Shown: positions 45,556-57,164, counted from the first letter of the stretch. The stretch: 64,000 bases of DNA from Ailurus styani (GCA_002007465.1 LNAC01000781.1:573383-637382), one strand, 5' to 3'. The notes: generated by a model from the sequence alone, not told the origin. Translations and numbers: made by a program.

Positions 45556-45680
45556 TACCCAATTCCTATTAACTGGCTCTATTTTCTCCTTAGTACTTGC
45601 CTTCTGCAAATTTACCATATAATTTATTCATTTATCATGTTCTTTTTTATTTTTTGACTTCTCTAAAACATAGACTCAGT

Positions 45681-45878
45681 AGGGTGCCTGGGTGGCTCAG
45701 TGGGTTAAGCCTGTGCCTTTGGCTCAAGTAATGATCTCAGGGTCCTGGGATTAAGTCCCGCATTGGGGTCTCTGCTCGACAGGGAGCCTGTTTCCTCCTC
45801 TCTCTTTCTGCCTGCCTCTCTGTTTACTTGTGATCTCTCTCTCTGTCAAATAAATAAATAAAATCTTTAAAAAAAAAC
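45681..45878 (+). mobile_element. CAN-SINE, sense
   Basis: GGGTGCCTGGGTGGCTCAGT, GGGTTAAGCCTGTGCCTTTG, 'CTTGTGATC...CTGTCAAAT' variant. Perfect 14-bp flanks AAAACATAGACTCA at 45665-45678 and 45879-45892. Confidence 0.95.
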
Positions 45879-46199
45879 AAAACATAGACTCAATAAAAGC
45901 ATAGATTTTTGTCTGTTCTGTTCAAGATGTACCTTTAGTATCTAGAAAATTGTATCACACATTATAAGCATACAATAACTATTCACAAAATGAAAGAGTA
46001 AATAATATGCACACAAGCATACTCATATGAATCCTGAATACTGATTTAACTAAAAATTTGCTTATCTCCAAAATATATCTTGGAGAGAATAAGAGGGAAA
46101 ATACAAAGTGGAGGTAGGTAATATGAGAAAGCTAGATCCTTATATTCCATTTTAGAAAACAGATAACATCTGTGATACTTATTTATAATAAGAAATATA

Positions 46200-47090
46200 T
46201 ACTTAGTCTTCATACCCGTTTCTGCCATAGAGTTCCTAAAACCCTTGGGATTTCCTAATTGATGAGAGCCATAAAAAGTGTCTTTTCTTATTTATAACAA
46301 GCCGCTTTAAACCACAACTGAGTTTATGCTAAGAAGGTGATTTTTGGAAAGCCCCTAGATAACCCGAGGATAGGGGCTGGTTACCAGGGGAACCAACCAA
46401 AACTAGAATGTTGGAAACTTTATCCCCACTCCCACCATTGGAGACTGGGGATGGGTGAGGGGCTGGAGGTTGAATCAGTCGCCAATAGCCAATGATTTAA
46501 TCAATTGTGCCTGTGTAATGAAGCCTTCCATAAAAATCCAAAAGGCCTGGCTCCAGAGACCGTCTGGGTTTGTAAACAGGTGGAAGCATACCTAGGGAGG
46601 CCATAAAAACTCTGCACCCCATCCCACATACCTTGCCTTTTACATTAACTCCATCTGGCTGTTCCTGAGTTCTATCTTTTAACAGTTACCATAATCTAGT
46701 ACATAAAATGTTCTCCTGAGGGGTGCCTGGATGGCTCAGTCTGTTAATCATCTGCCTTCAGCTCAGGTCATGATTTCAGGGTCCTTGGATTGAGCCCTGG
46801 GTGGGGCTTCCTGCTTAGCAGGGAGCCTGCTTCTCCCTCTCCCTCTGGTGCTCCCACTGTTTGTGCTTTCTCTCGATCTCTCTCCCTCTGTCAACTAAAT
46901 AAATAAAATCTTAACAAAAAAAAATGTTCTCCTGAGTTCTGTCAACTGCTCCAGCAAATTCAGTGAGCCTGAGAAGGGTACACGGGAACCTCTGATCTAT
47001 AGTTAGTCAATCAGAGGCACAGGTCACAACCTAGATTTGTGATTGGCATCTGGAGTTGAGGGGGCAGGTAGTCTTATGAAAACACCTCTA
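46200..47090 (+). repeat. ERVL-type LTR, split by a SINE
   Basis: TTTATAACAAGCCGCTTTAA, GAAAGCCCCTAGATAACCCG, CCAATAGCCAATGATTTAAT, AATGAAGCCTTCCATAAAAA (CCAAT and TATA-like), CATCTGGCTGTTCCTGAGTT, then beyond the SINE TTCTGTCAACTGCTCCAGCA and GGGAACCTCTGATCTATAG. The order matches a long ERVL LTR. Ends are approximate. Confidence 0.62.
46721..46920 (+). mobile_element. CAN-SINE, 16-bp perfect TSD
   Basis: GGGTGCCTGGATGGCTCAGT head, ATCATCTGCCTTCAGCTCAG, CT-rich middle, AACTAAATAAATAAAATCTT tail. Flanks AAAATGTTCTCCTGAG at 46705-46720 and 46921-46936. Confidence 0.96.
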
Positions 47091-47684
47091 AAACCAATAA
47101 TTTATTTTTTAAAGCAAGATACACATCTTATTTTGCCATGGGCAAATAAATATAAAAAGAAATAGCTAAAGGAGTTTAAAATAGTTATCTCAAATAGTAA
47201 AGTTGGGGAATACAGGGGAATGAGAGAACAATTAATTGTCATTAGATACTCTATAAAAGAACTTCACCTTTTTCACTGAAATATCTATACTTAATTATAA
47301 ATTTGTACAATAAAATGATACCTCAACAATACAATAAATAAACTTTAAATAAACTTTAAATGTAGTGGATCTAGGAGATTAATTTTCTTACACACACATG
47401 AAAATCATAAAAGATCTAATGAGTAAAGTTCTTTCCTCCAATGCACTTCAATTTGTGACTTAATATTAAGAGTAATAACCAAAATTGGAAATATTTAATG
47501 ATTAAAAAATGTGCCAAATTTTAATCAGTTCCCCTTTTTACGGGTCTTACTGTAGCATGTCATGTGACAAGGAGCCCCAGAGAAAGAAGGTAAGTTCTAA
47601 TACTATCTCCAACTGGGTGAACTTTGACAAAATCTTGAGGGTGTTTTGTTTTGTTTTGTTTTTAAGTGAGGAATATATTTTTTT
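47091..47684. other. Unassigned DNA
   Basis: AT-rich, with a (GTTTT)n at 47641-47664. An 82-codon frame (47509-47757) has no domain. Confidence 0.5.
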
Positions 47685-48068
47685 ACTCAATTTATGTAAG
47701 CTAAAAACAAAATCGTTTACCCATTTCTCCCACTCCCCACCCCTGCCCTGCCTCTAGCAAGCACCAAGGCTTGTTTGTGTGTATGTGTTTTTTTTTTTTT
47801 TAAGATTTTATTTATTTGACAGAGAGAAAGAGATCACAATCGGGCAGAGAGAGAAGGAAGCAGGCTCCCTGCTGAGCAGAGAGCCCGATGCAGGCCTCGA
47901 TCCCAGGACACTGAGATCATGACCTGAGCTGAAGGCAGAGACTTTAACCCACTGAGCCACCCAGGCGCCCTATATGTGTTTTTTTACTGCTGTTTTTGTT
48001 TGTTTGTAGATTCCACCTGTAAGAGAAATCATATGGTATTTGGCTTTCTCTGTCTGACTTATTCCACT
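47685..48068 (-). mobile_element. L1 3'-region, antisense, split by a SINE
   Basis: TTTACCCATTTCTCCCACTC, ACCCCTGCCCTGCCTCTAGC, then beyond the SINE GTAAGAGAAATCATATGGTA and CTGTCTGACTTATTCCAC, the antisense ORF2 end/3' UTR of L1. Confidence 0.72.
47795..47972 (-). mobile_element. CAN-SINE, antisense
   Basis: Complement with AATCGGGCAGAGAGAGAAGG middle, somewhat shortened. Flanks TATGTGTTTTTTT at 47782-47794 and 47973-47985, inside L1. Confidence 0.95.
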
Positions 48069-48380
48069 AAGCAAACTAATAAACTTGAGTTTTCTTGGTT
48101 GTAAATTGGGGACAGCATTTTGTGTTATCTAAGACTGCTATTATGAAAAGCCAAAGGTTAAGATACCTGAAAGCAATTTGATAATTTCAATGTACTACAA
48201 ATTTATGAATTATTATTTGACAACAACTTATCTAAAGTTAGTTTACATGGCACATGTGATAGTGGCTTTATTTTCCTGGTACTCCTGATTAAGGCATTAT
48301 TGCCCTACAAATAGTATCACCAAGTCTATCTGGACTTTCATATGTTTTGTTTTCAATCTTACTCAGTTTATTCTTATAGT

Positions 48381-48625
48381 CAGTGGTTCCCAAACTTGAC
48401 CACACACCATCATTATCGGGAGAGTTCATTCAAACTCAGATTGCCTAGCAATATTCCATAGTAGATAGATACCACAACTTCTTTATCAGTCATCTCTCAA
48501 TGGACATAGGTTTAATAAAACACTGTATGTCAACTATAATTCAATAAAAACAACAACAAAACTCAGATTACCCATCCTCAGTGTTTCTGAATTAGTTCTT
48601 CTGGGTAAAGTCTGAGAACAACTGC
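48381..48625 (+). mobile_element. MER5-like hAT transposon fragment
   Basis: CAGTGGTTCCCAAACTTGAC matches the terminal inverted repeat of MER5/Charlie elements. AACTCAGATT and then CCTCAGTGTTTCTGAATTAG, TAAAGTCTGAGAACAACTG follow its interior. A small L1 interrupts it at 48443-48558. The right inverted repeat is not clear. Confidence 0.7.
48443..48558 (+). mobile_element. 116-bp L1 with an internal inversion
   Basis: Left part (about 48443-48512) is the antisense of L1 ORF2, the 'GATAAAGAAG-TTGTGGTAT-...-ATGGAATATTG' region on the minus strand. Right part (about 48513-48558) is an L1 3' end, AACACTGTATGTCAACTATA with a CAACAACAA tail. Both sit between perfect 11-bp flanks AAACTCAGATT (48432-48442, 48559-48569), so this is one insertion. 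Confidence 0.78.
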
Positions 48626-49649
48626 ATATACCATGCTGCATGTATCAATTTGACTTAAAAATCTGATTCTGAGGTAACATGATAATAAAACAATCTCAAA
48701 TTTTAGACCTCAAAGATATTTGGGAATCATTATTACTAGAATTTATTAACCAGTGTTTCAAAATGTGGGTCAAATACTTGAACTGACAGAAAGTGCATTA
48801 AAATTGTGTATATAACTACATTTGTCCATTTTGTTAGAGAGAGGGTGCAAAGCTTCATTGGATTCTTAAAGGGTCTCTCTGTGACTCCAAAAGAGTAAGA
48901 ATCACTGATAGGTCAACTCCCTCATATTCTTTTGATTCAGAGGAGTAGCTTGAGCACAATTACGTAGTTATAAAACTGGGACTAGAGCTCAGGTCTCTTA
49001 CTAAAGCCTTTTCGTTTTAAGTGTTCTTCAAGTTAGGTTTCCTACACTAGTGTGTTTTGAGTGTTAGGCATAATTTCTGCCAATCATACAATATAACATT
49101 GAACATATGTTAATTTAAAGAATTTCACAGAAATATAAAGATATCTTCTTATATCTCAATGGTCTTGATCTAACAATCTTTATTTTCCATTAGTTTTCTT
49201 TCAGCCTTTTTCTTATTTCCAAGTAGCCTGGAGTCTTTGCTATAGAATGCAGACTATTTTTTTCCCTGATAAGCAGTTATGAACCACTAGAGGAAAAATA
49301 TCATTGAGAACACCCTCATGCTGTTTAAAATCACCCTGAAAAAGAGTGCTAGTGGGGATATTATTAGGCCTAAATAAAGAGAGAAACTTAAAAAAAAAAA
49401 CACCTGAATCCTAGTTGATGCTCTTCCATAAACTCTGTGTAACAGCCAATTCTTCTAATTTCTCTAGGTTTTCTCACATGTGAATAAAAAAGTTCATACC
49501 ATTAGGTGATTACTAATACTCCTTTATTTTAAAATTCTGTAATTCAAGATATAAGAAAGTACCACATAGCATTTCTTATTCTTTTGCCGTATTTTCTACT
49601 TTGGTCTAGGTATTTTGTTTCCCCTGCCTCATTCCATACCTTCCGAAAT
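48626..49649. other. Unassigned DNA, about 1 kb
   Basis: Mostly AT-rich. A stretch at 48905-49015 (GGGACTAGAGCTCAGGTCTC) weakly resembles antisense MIR but is not safe to call. Confidence 0.45.
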
Positions 49650-50130
49650 TAAAATAAGACAGTCTAACAGTGTGATTTATGATGGGCACTTTGGGCCATG
49701 CAGTATAAGTGCCAACCACTGAAAGAATTGGAGACTAAAGATAGCCTGACCTCCATGAGGAGCTAGAAGCTAAAGGGCAGCCATGTAGACAGTATGGGAT
49801 TGAACCCCAGTAAAAACTCTGGATATTAAAAGACTCGGGTAAACTTCCCTGGTTGATATTTGCACACACTGTGGCCAGGAGGAGTTAAGGTCATTCATTA
49901 CTCCATAGAGAGAGGGAACCTCTGCATGTAGACCCCTTCCCAATTTTGTCCTATGCATCTCTTCCTTTGCTGATTTTCTATATCTTTTCTTTTCAATAAA
50001 TGCAACCATGAATAATTTAGGTTTCAGTGAGTTCTTTGAGTCTTTTCAGCAAATTATCAAAACTGAGGGTGATTTTGAAAAACAAATTGCATTTGATATC
50101 AGAAGTCATATTTACTCAGACTCTGCCATT
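49650..50130 (+). repeat. ERVL-type LTR
   Basis: AAACTTCCCTGGTTGATATT, ATGCATCTCTTCCTTTGCTG, AATAAA at 49995-50000, then GTGAGTTCTTTGAGTCTTTT and CAGCAAATTATCAAAACTGA follow an ERVL LTR 3' half. A 79-codon minus frame and a 60-codon plus frame across it have no domain. Confidence 0.6.
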
Positions 50131-52741
50131 TGGCTAATTCTGGATACTGCGATAGTATATTGCTCTGTATCTATATCCTTGTTAAATTAATTTATTACTG
50201 AATAAAAAGAAATGAGAAAAAGATATGATATTTTAGTCTATCAGAATTAAAATGCAGGTACTACTAAAGTATTGTGTCTAATGTTACTAAAAATTTCCTT
50301 CCATATTACTTATTTCTGTAAATCTGGATAAGACATAGTGTGAACTTCATGATTAACAATCAACCGGGTGGGGTTTTTTTCTTTCATTTTTGAAATTAGT
50401 TAATTGGCTTGAAAGTTGCTTTCAATATGATACAAGTGAAAACAAAGGTGGAAAATGAATACTACACTCATCAACCCATGTATAATTATGACTTTTTAAG
50501 AACATTGGTTTGCTTTTATATACAGAAGTATGAGTGTAAAACTTTGAAAAGGATGTGTTCTAATAGATAAATCATAATGTACTATGTACCATAATGTACT
50601 ATGTACCATAGTACATTCTAATTTATGAATTAAAAACAAATATCAGTTACTCTACAATGCTAAATAAATAATCAGTGCCTCCATAAACACTCTGATAAAC
50701 TTAACAGTTGACCTTCTCAGATTGGAATTCTTAATAGGACATGGAATACTGTGTGTTTCTAGTTCATACCAACAGACTGTAGTATAAACTTTTATGAATA
50801 AGAACATTTGAAGTTCTTCTCACAGAATGGAAAGAAAACTGTGAGTGTTGACTCTGGCAGCTAACAGCATATGCTTAACCAACTGATCTTTCAGTGAAAA
50901 GATGGACAGAATCACAACTGAACATGCTGTGTAATTAAAACCAACCCAATGTTCTTCATAGCTCCTTACATTTGGAACTCTTCGCCAAGAGGATCATTTT
51001 CTACAGACTGTCTACGTTTCAAACTGCATAATGGTTCTCTCCACCAATGACACTCTATACATTTTTAAGATAAGAAAGTATAAGAAAAACAACATAAATT
51101 TAATGTCTCAGAAAAGATTAAGTGAAAAAGGCAACTGTTTAACTATTACCTATTGCTAATGAAAAGATAATAGCTTTTACTTTACCAAATGACTCAGGCA
51201 GGTAAGAGCACATTATGAGATCTCATCATTGGGGTAATTGATATATGTCACAAGAACTAATACATCTATCACAGAACTGCAGAAACCCTTAGAATCATAT
51301 TGTCAGAGGTTAAGGTTCAACTAAAAATCAAATTCATGTAAAGTTTTCAACAAAATATATCCTGTGAAGATCTAATAAACAAACAAAAGATGTCCTCAGA
51401 TGGCTCTGAATGCTAAAAAATGGAAATGGTTGGAGACATTATCGTCAACTGGCTGAAGCAGGCGCCTGTTTTACTCCAAGGCTAGGTCAGATAAGGTGAT
51501 TCTTCCTTTGAGGAGCAGTGTTACTATGCACCCTACTGCTGTCATTTAAACAATCTTCAGTCAGTGACTTTCCCTGGAGTATGCTACGGAGGGTTCAAAA
51601 GGGGATTCAGGCTTCGTGTGGTCCCCTCCCACAGATTCAGTTGTTTGTGTAAAATAATTGCCTTGCCAGAGACCTCCCTCCCAAAGATTCTGATTTCCAT
51701 TTATAAACAGGTTATTCAATTTTTTTCAAGAATAAAATATTCATAATATTAGGAAAATATTTTTAATCAAAGCAGTACATAGTTCAAGTAAAAATAAGCA
51801 TTTAAAATTATACCTATTACCATGCAATATAACCATTAATTAGAAATAATGATGTCTTATCTCACTACTAAAAAAAATTCCCAAAAATAGAAAATTGAAG
51901 AGTTATTAGAAAAATAATTATGGAGGCATAAAAATGTTGAATGAATAAATTAATTCAAAACTTAATCTCCACATGTGTAATTAATTCATGGTTATATCAT
52001 AAATAGGAATCAGGCGTTATTACTTGCATATTCATGTACTTCAGGCTAGATGAAAGCTAGAGGAAGCATAGAAATAGCAGCACATGTCTTAGTCTACAGT
52101 TCATCATACTCAAAGAACATAGATGCTGATAAAAAGAGTTTGAACACTTGTATCTTTAAATTACATGCTGTAATCGTCTAAATAATTTAATCAAAAATGA
52201 ATATATCACCTATAAGATAGTTTTAAGTGCTTTGAATTTTGCAGCTGTGTTTAATAATTCTCTCTCATACCTCTAGACCTTACAGAGGAAACAACCAGGT
52301 AATATTAAAAGATATCATAGAGAAGATCATTTAACTATCAGAACTGAATATATAAATACTACAAAAATATAGCTTTACCAAGAATGGAGAAGATTCCACC
52401 AAATTAGCCCCTTATTTGATTAGTAGACTCATTTTTAGCCCTTTCTTAATGAAACATGATTCAACTAACCAAACATTTATTTGTTCTATTAGGACTCCAA
52501 AAAAAGTAAAAACCATCAACTTTGTTCTTAGTAAGTTTTCAGTGCAGTTATGAAAACCAGCATATACTGAAGAACTATGGAATAAATCCAATTTGATAAT
52601 TAGAAATATGTAAGACAGGAATCACAATATTTAACAATGCTTTGGCATATCATTGACCTCAGAATAAAGCAAATATTGCATCCCTAGAAAATAGCAGAGT
52701 ATCTCACAAGAGTAGTGAAATGTGTTAGGGAACACCGTTGT
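50131..52741. other. Unassigned AT-rich DNA, 2.6 kb
   Basis: The longest stretch without a recognised interspersed repeat. It holds the tandem/palindrome at 50574-50617. No exon or RNA gene seen. A 60-codon frame at 51564-51746 is not supported. Confidence 0.5.
50574..50617 (+). repeat. 17-bp tandem duplication with a hairpin
   Basis: ATAATGTACTATGTACC occurs twice in tandem (50574-50590, 50591-50607). The second copy pairs with the next bases: AATGTACTATG (50593-50603), 3-nt loop, CATAGTACATT (50607-50617). Confidence 0.9.
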
Positions 52742-52915
52742 CTATTCATTCATTTATTTATTCATTTATTCAACAGTACATTTATAGAGTATCTATTTTG
52801 AGCCAGATACTCTTCCATGAACTGAATATACAACAGTAAATAAAAAACAAAAATAAAAACAAAATTTTATACTCACGGAAATTACATTCCAGAGAAGATA
52901 ATAAGATTTCTCTCT
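52742..52915 (-). mobile_element. LINE-2 3' end, antisense
   Basis: ATTCATTTATTTATTCATTT, GAGTATCTATTTTGAGCCAG and ATACTCTTCCATGAACTG give the antisense L2 3' terminus. AAATTACATTCCAGAGAAG follows in order. Confidence 0.75.
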
Positions 52916-53824
52916 TTTATCTAAGTCTTCAACATTTCCTTCCACCACCTCTTTTCTGAATTTGGTAAATAGCCCAGTCAGGACTCATCAGAGTACCACA
53001 TATTTCTGGCAACAAAAGTTGATTCCATATTAAGCAGATGACCCAAGTAAAAAATAAGAATTCTTCTCTGGAATTGACATTTCTTCTCAAATTAAGTTTC
53101 TGTCAAACTCAATTTGAGAATTTCTGACTTAAACAAGCACACCATAAATTATCATTAAATGGATAAATTCATTATTCTAAGAAAATTTAAGGTAAAGATA
53201 AATCACTACAGTTTGTGGCTTAGAGAAAGTCAGAAAGAATTAAGTCATAAACAAACCTTTAAAAAAATGTAACATTTAATTTGGTAAATGAGTCATTTCC
53301 TATGGAAGAAACAACAGAACTCTATTAATCAAAGAATTGTTACATAGGATTTATTCCTTAAGGTAAGCAGGCAAAGAGGGCCTAATGAAAATTTTTAGGA
53401 AACTCAAAGAAAGATTAAATTGTGAAGGGCTATAGATGAGCTTCCATGGTCTATGTTCTTCTCAGCAACTCTTGGGCGAGGCTAAAAAGTACTGTGTCCT
53501 GTTTCATACACCACTTTCTTTTTTAATTTGGAAATTAAAATTGTAAATTCCATAAGGACATAAACCTATGTTATATAAACTGCTCAGAATTATTTCTTTT
53601 TCATAGCTGTCATTTAGGAAGTAAATTACTGCAAATAACATGTTCTCAGAGGCTATCAAGTGATTTTTTTACATATTTATCAACAGTATTGATAAAGATA
53701 AAATTGTAGGTCTTAGTTAACCTACATAATAGACTAAATCTTTCACAGTCAAGGTAATTCAAATTTATGCTATTAAATGCTATTAAATATCAATTTATGC
53801 TATTTAAGCTCTTTATATATTATC
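52916..53824. other. Unassigned DNA
   Basis: AT-rich. A small duplication TTATGCTATTAAATGCTATT lies near 53765. Nothing else recognised. Confidence 0.5.
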
Positions 53825-53838
53825 TTACATAACTTTTA

Positions 53839-54042
53839 TTTTATTTTATTTTAAAGATTTTATTTATTTATGTCACAGAGGGAGAGAGATCACAAGAAGG
53901 CAGAGAGGCAGGCAGAGAGAGAGAGGGGGAAGCAGGCTCCCCGCTGAGCAGGGAGCCCGATGCGGGCCTCGATCCCAGGACCCTGAGATCATGACCTGAG
54001 CCGAAAGCAGAGGCATTAACCCACTGAGCCACCCAGGTGCCC
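53839..54042 (-). mobile_element. CAN-SINE, young, antisense
   Basis: Complement of the CTGTGA-type variant (ATGTCACAGAGGGAGAGAGA). Perfect 14-bp flanks TTACATAACTTTTA at 53825-53838 and 54043-54056. Tail is (TTTTA)n. Confidence 0.96.
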
Positions 54043-54056
54043 TTACATAACTTTTA

Positions 54057-55789
54057 AAAACCATTATTTTTAATGTTATAGATATTATGTTCAGTAAAAG
54101 TATCAAATACCATGCATCTTGAGTCTGTTCATTGGGAGTCAAAGTAGACATAAACAAGGCATATAAGTCACCTTGCTCTCTTGCTAGAACCACTATTTAT
54201 AGATATTTTATCTATAAGAGAGATACATCGGGCATGCTTTTTGATGAATTATTTAATGCCTGAGGATTAAAATCAACATTAAGCCAGAGTCAATGTTTCA
54301 AAGTCAAAAAATAATCAATATAGCTGAAATTAAATCAAGTAATTTATTTTTTATTAGAAATTTTTTATTAAATTCCAATAGCCAAATTTTAAAAGTTTTA
54401 TATCATTGTGCAACAATAGCTGATTCCTGTGGTCACTCTCTTGGACGTTTGCCACATTAAATAGAAACTCACTTCAGCTGAGGTCAGTTGGAAGGGAGGC
54501 AAGACCTTTTTAGGCTGGCTCCACCAAAAAGTATGTTTGAATATTAGCTATATAAATGATGACAACATTACCAAGCCATTAAGCTTTTCTTCCTTTCTAA
54601 CATTAACTGATTAATATAAAGAATTATACACTCTTTTAGTCCTAGAAATGAAGATTTTGGTTAATGGTGATGAAGCAGTTTCAGGATTCAATCACACAAA
54701 CTGAAGTTTGACATAATAGGTTTCAGAAATAGCTTTTTCAGTATTTTTAGATGCAGACTTAAAACTGATTTTTTAACACTGGTAGGTACTAACACTAATA
54801 TTTTTTTCAGGCACTTTCTTGTGAGAAAGTATCTGGGGCTGATTTTATGTTCTTCTAATTCATCTTCAAGATAGAAAGAATTCCCAAGTAGGATATTTGT
54901 TTTAAAAGGACTATCACCAAGATAGAACTAAATAATTAACAAGTAAATATGTCTTAAAAATTATTTTATTCGTGGAAACAGTGGATGTACCAAATCTAGA
55001 AAAATTAGAATTTTAAATTATAGCTTTAGAGAACATCAATATGGCAAAAATCCTTTTCACTCTGGTTATTATCAATGATGCTCTGGAATAGGGCTATTGT
55101 GGCCACAGTTCTATCAGTTGTCCAGCTCAGAGCGGCCACCAGATATCAGAGCAAACTGGAAAAAACTAACACTGAGAGTCCAGATTCTCCACCTAGGAAC
55201 GTACAATTTTAAATCGAGAGGTAAAAAGAAAGAATTTATTGAGATGTATCATGTTAAAATCCTGGTTCTAAAAGGAAGTTCCAGCATTTCTGCTGCTAAA
55301 GTTTTGGAGCTGTCCTGGTTTGAATCCTTCCCCAAAGCTGAGGCATCTTGAGCCAGGAGGCTTTGAAATTTAGTCCTAAAATGTTTAAGGTTTATTTAAT
55401 TTTGTTTGGTTTCCAAGTTATACTCCCTACATTTTGTACAACTCTCCTTGGACCCCTTCCTGCTGGTCCTCCCCTTTTAACTCCTGTTCAGGTGACTTTG
55501 GCAAGGCATAGCCCTTGACTCACTCACAACCTGACCCCAGCTTGAGTGGCTCAGGATGGAGCATCTGAAAATTCTAGCTTCACTGTTCTCGAGGTGGATT
55601 AATTAGTCCAAGAAATACTGTATTCATTTTTCTGGATATGCCACAAAAGGATCCATGACAGAAATAAGCCTGTAAAATATAGAAATATTTACAAGCCAAC
55701 AACTACATGAAATCTAAGTGACACGTTGTCATCCACGAACTGTATAGATCTTTGCTCAATATCTCAGGGAAATTTCTTTTGTATTGTCA
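54057..55789. other. Unassigned DNA, 1.7 kb
   Basis: AT-rich with GC-richer islands near 55100-55350 and 55440-55570. The 84-codon frame at 55097-55351 lacks known motifs. Could contain old LTR pieces I cannot name. Confidence 0.45.
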
Positions 55790-55929
55790 AATTCAATATT
55801 GTAAATATTCAGTCTTTCAAAATTAACACATAAATTAATATAATCCCAATAAGAAGACCAATATATATTTCACTGTTCATGTTCTATGTTTTTTTTTAAA
55901 TCTTAAAATAAATCTAAATTTAATTTAGA

Positions 55930-56344
55930 GGGATACCTGGGTGGCTCAGTTGGTTAAACGGCTGCCTTCGGCTTAGGTCATGAACCCAGGGTCCTGGGAT
56001 AGAGTCCCAGATCAGGCTCCTTGCTCAGCGGGGAGCCTGCTTCTCTCTCTGCCTCTGCTGCCCTGTTTTGTCTCTCTCACTCTCTCTCTCTGAGAAATAA
56101 ATAAATAAGTAAATCTTTTTTTTTTAAAGATTTTATTTATTTATTTGACAGAGAGGGAGAGATTACAAGTAGGCAGAGAGGCAGGCAGAGAGAGAGGAGG
56201 AAGCAGGCTCCCCACTGAGCAGGGAGCCCGAAGCGGGCCTTGATCCCAGGACCCTGAGATCATGACCTGAACCGAAGGCAGAGGCTTTAACCCACTAAGC
56301 CACCCAGGCGCCCAAATAAGTAAATCTCAAATAAATAAATAAAT
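55930..56344 (+). mobile_element. CAN-SINE, intermediate, host of a second SINE
   Basis: GGATACCTGGGTGGCTCAGT head, GCTGCCTTCGGCTTAGGTCA, CT-rich middle and tail. The tail is interrupted by an antisense SINE at 56117-56313. Flanks AAATTTAATTTAGA (55916-55929) and AAATTTAGTTTAGA (56345-56358), 13 of 14 matching. Confidence 0.93.
56117..56313 (-). mobile_element. CAN-SINE, young, antisense, nested
   Basis: Complement of the 'CCTACTTGTAATC' variant. Perfect 14-bp flanks AAATAAGTAAATCT (56103-56116, 56314-56327) come from the host SINE tail. Confidence 0.96.
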
Positions 56345-56699
56345 AAATTTAGTTTAGAAAAGTCAACATGTAAAATACCCAAAAAACTAATTTGAATGTG
56401 TGATGATGGAAAATTCTTCCAATAACAAGTATATTATAAAACTACAGTAATTAAAACAATGCAGTTTAAGCACTGGTACAGACAGATAAAATCAATGGAG
56501 TAGAATAGAGGGTAGAGAACAGGACCTCAATTCATATGGTGATTTAATATAAGATGAAGTTGGCCAGTGTAAGTCAGAATATTTAGGGTTACAAGTGAAA
56601 GAAACAAAACTCAAGTTGATTTAAGTACAAGGGGAACTTACATACCATGGAAATGCAAAATTTATAGCTGAGTCAATGGGAATAGGGATTCTTCTTTCT

Positions 56700-56785
56700 T
56701 TCTGTGAAAGTCCCTAGTGATTGTCACAGTGCCTGGCATGGAGAAGAAAAGCAATTAATATTTGTTGACTGAATGCACAAATTAA
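56700..56785 (+). mobile_element. LINE-2 3' end, sense
   Basis: CACAGTGCCTGGCATGGAGA, then TTAATATTTGTTGACTGAAT, the conserved L2 3' terminus. Confidence 0.7.
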
Positions 56786-57164
56786 GAAGCCTGGGATTCA
56801 ATGTCAAGTATTTGAATGGGTTATGCAGTGGTAGATGAAGTACAAATTTGATCCTCAGTCTCAATCATGAGGATAGAAGTAAAATTGTGTCCAAAAATTT
56901 TAATGCCTCAGAGGAAATAAAAAACTGGGACCAGAGAAGACAAAATACTAGAAATGCCTTGGGTCAAGAATTTGGGGGTTGGGGATGAGTGGAAGAAACA
57001 AATCTAACGATGCATAGGTTCAAAACTAGCTTACAGAGTGGCAGGATCAATGTACAATTTGGAAAGAAAATCATATCTATAAAAGCAAATAAAAATACTT
57101 ACAAATATAACTTTTTAAAAATCAAATACATGCCACAAATGAGGAGATAGCTCATGTTCTTAAT

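Larger units (their letters stand above)
44815..46000 (+). mobile_element. LINE-2, sense, split by two SINEs
   Basis: CAGAACAGCTAGAGCTATCT, AGAGCCCAACAAAATGTGGC, TCAGAGCCTTTGCCCTGGCT, GAAGTATTTGCTACATGTCA and CATTTAAAATTGCAAACCAT follow the ORF2 C-terminus and 3' UTR of L2. Later TTTTGTCTGTTCTGTTCAAG and TAAGCATACAATAACTATTC give its 3' end. SINEs at 45369 (antisense) and 45681 (sense) interrupt it. Confidence 0.78.
55790..56575 (+). mobile_element. Old L1M ORF2 remnant, split by nested SINEs
   Basis: TTAATATAATCCCAATAAGA on the left and AAAACTACAGTAATTAAAAC, GCACTGGTACAGACAGATAA then AATGGAGTAGAATAGAGGG on the right follow the ORF2 thumb-region coding order. Frames are broken. Confidence 0.65.

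Noticed and set aside
53873..54193. 106-codon minus-strand frame containing APGWLSGLMPLLSAQVMIS
   Set aside because: The residues are a translation of the CAN-SINE. The same peptide-like text (WLSGLKPLLSAQVMISGSW, WVAQWVKASAFGSGHDL) appears at most SINEs, in sense or antisense.
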